Origin: Novipirellula aureliae
GTDB taxonomy: Bacteria; Planctomycetota; Planctomycetia; Pirellulales; Pirellulaceae
Direction of reading: 5' to 3'
Assembly (NCBI RefSeq): GCF_007860185.1
Contig: NZ_SJPY01000001.1
Location: forward strand, 268,659 to 332,658
DNA length: 64,000 nt
Shown: positions 63,572 through 64,000 of the stretch, piece by piece
How positions within the stretch are numbered: the stretch's first letter is position 1
Layout of the letters: every line of letters starts with the position of its first letter
The notes under the pieces: model-generated
Database searches by the model: none
What the model was told of the DNA's origin: nothing
What the model saw: the letters and a program-made list of their open reading frames with translations, nothing else
Made by a program: the position numbers and the translations under genes

Positions 63572-64000
63572 ATGGTTCGGTTGGCACGTAGCGAGGTGTT
63601 TGATCCGCATGAGGTCGTTGTCGCCCATCTCTACAATCGGACCTGCCGACGCTGTTTCCTGATGGGAAATGACCAAGTGTCCGGCAAAAACTTCGACCAC
63701 CGGAAAATCTGGATCGAAAAATATCTGCAACAGTTTGCGGAATTTTTCTCAGTAGATTTGCTAGCTTTTTCAATACTAGACAACCACATCCACTTGATCC
63801 TAAGATCGCGGCCCGATCTGGTGGCGACCTGGAGCGATAGGGAGGTGGCTCGGCGCTGGTTGATGCTCTGTCCACACCGCCGCAAATCCGACGGGTCGCC
63901 TTTGCCGCCAAGCGAGCCAGAACTCAAATCGATCGCTGGTTGTCCAATCAAATGCCAAGAAATCCGCGAGCGGCTGAGCAGTTTCAGTTGGTGGATGCGG
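63572..64000 (+). CDS. REP-associated tyrosine transposase (RAYT-like), N-terminal part
   Basis: 143 codons run to the window edge without a stop. The ATG at 63572 has a strong GGGAGG ribosome site 8-12 bp upstream. The protein starts MVRLARSEVFDPHEVVVAHL, then YNRTCRRCFLMG. It contains the HUH metal motif in SILDNHIHLILRSRPDLVAT (residues ~70-90), followed by WSDREVARRWLML. This is the planctomycete form of the Y1/IS200-like transposase superfamily; the catalytic Tyr would lie beyond the edge. RAYTs act on REP palindromes, so the repeat array just upstream may be its substrate or product. Confidence 0.88.
   Translation, partial: MVRLARSEVFDPHEVVVAHLYNRTCRRCFLMGNDQVSGKNFDHRKIWIEKYLQQFAEFFSVDLLAFSILDNHIHLILRSRPDLVATWSDREVARRWLMLCPHRRKSDGSPLPPSEPELKSIAGCPIKCQEIRERLSSFSWWMR

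Overview
The window looks like chromosomal DNA from a planctomycete of the Pirellulaceae (Rhodopirellula/Novipirellula-like). This is inferred from gene content rather than a marker gene. The clues are a DUF1559 prepilin-like protein, a PEP-CTERM protein, a Ser/Thr kinase with a CBM96-type ectodomain, DUF1080 plus PQQ-type sugar dehydrogenase fusions, ECF sigma factors paired with membrane anti-sigma-like proteins, sulfatase and arylsulfotransferase genes, and a REP-associated tyrosine transposase (RAYT) of planctomycete style. No rRNA or tRNA gene was recognised.

Layout. 0-6 kb: gltB (5' end outside the window), gltD and a convergent GH57 glucanotransferase. 6-20 kb: a phosphate/arsenate block. 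It holds pstS-pstC-pstA-pstB-phoU, a DciA-like DUF721 gene, an AI-2E-type permease with a large insertion, a small membrane protein, PPK2, a PiT-like permease, and the divergent operon arsR-gapdh-arsJ. In that operon GAPDH is expected to make 1-arseno-3-phosphoglycerate and ArsJ to export it. 20-38 kb: RarD, a DUF6544-like gene, a DUF1080/sugar dehydrogenase, a Ser/Thr kinase, a Tet-like MFS exporter, a polytopic membrane protein, an M28 peptidase, a phospholipase C-like/DUF4332 protein, fabI, ilvE and monomeric isocitrate dehydrogenase. 38.9-46.4 kb: a complete-looking bacterial V/A-type ATPase operon in the order B-D-I-K-E-DUF2764-A. This is a circular permutation of the E-DUF2764-A-B-D-I-K order known from Chlamydia and Bacteroidetes. 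46.5-57.2 kb: two ECF sigma/anti-sigma modules and a decaying sulfur-ester region (arylsulfotransferase-SMP30 fusion, EF-hand/SUMF1 protein, broken sulfatase, broken EF-hand metallophosphoesterase, broken Uma2 nuclease). 57-62.4 kb: DinB, a DUF1559/PEP-CTERM/lipoprotein operon, a DJ-1/PfpI protein and a Cys-rich protein. 62.4-64 kb: a broken transposase-like ORF, a nested tandem array, and the start of a RAYT transposase.

Repeats are the most unusual part of the window. (1) A palindromic family built on GGATCTTGTTAAAGATCC is seen twice as a single element with ~23-bp arms and a 10-nt loop (3.6 kb and 6.9 kb). A third copy lies between the convergent ilvE and icd genes, with its left half amplified into sixteen 28-bp units. 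(2) A 23-copy, 38-bp minisatellite of small imperfect hairpins fills another convergent intergenic gap, and its last unit supplies the stop codon of the M28 peptidase. (3) A nested array built on CACCAAGGGACAGAGCATC sits directly upstream of the RAYT gene. (4) Several other inverted repeats lie between or inside operons. All functions given are predictions from sequence reading alone; no search was run.
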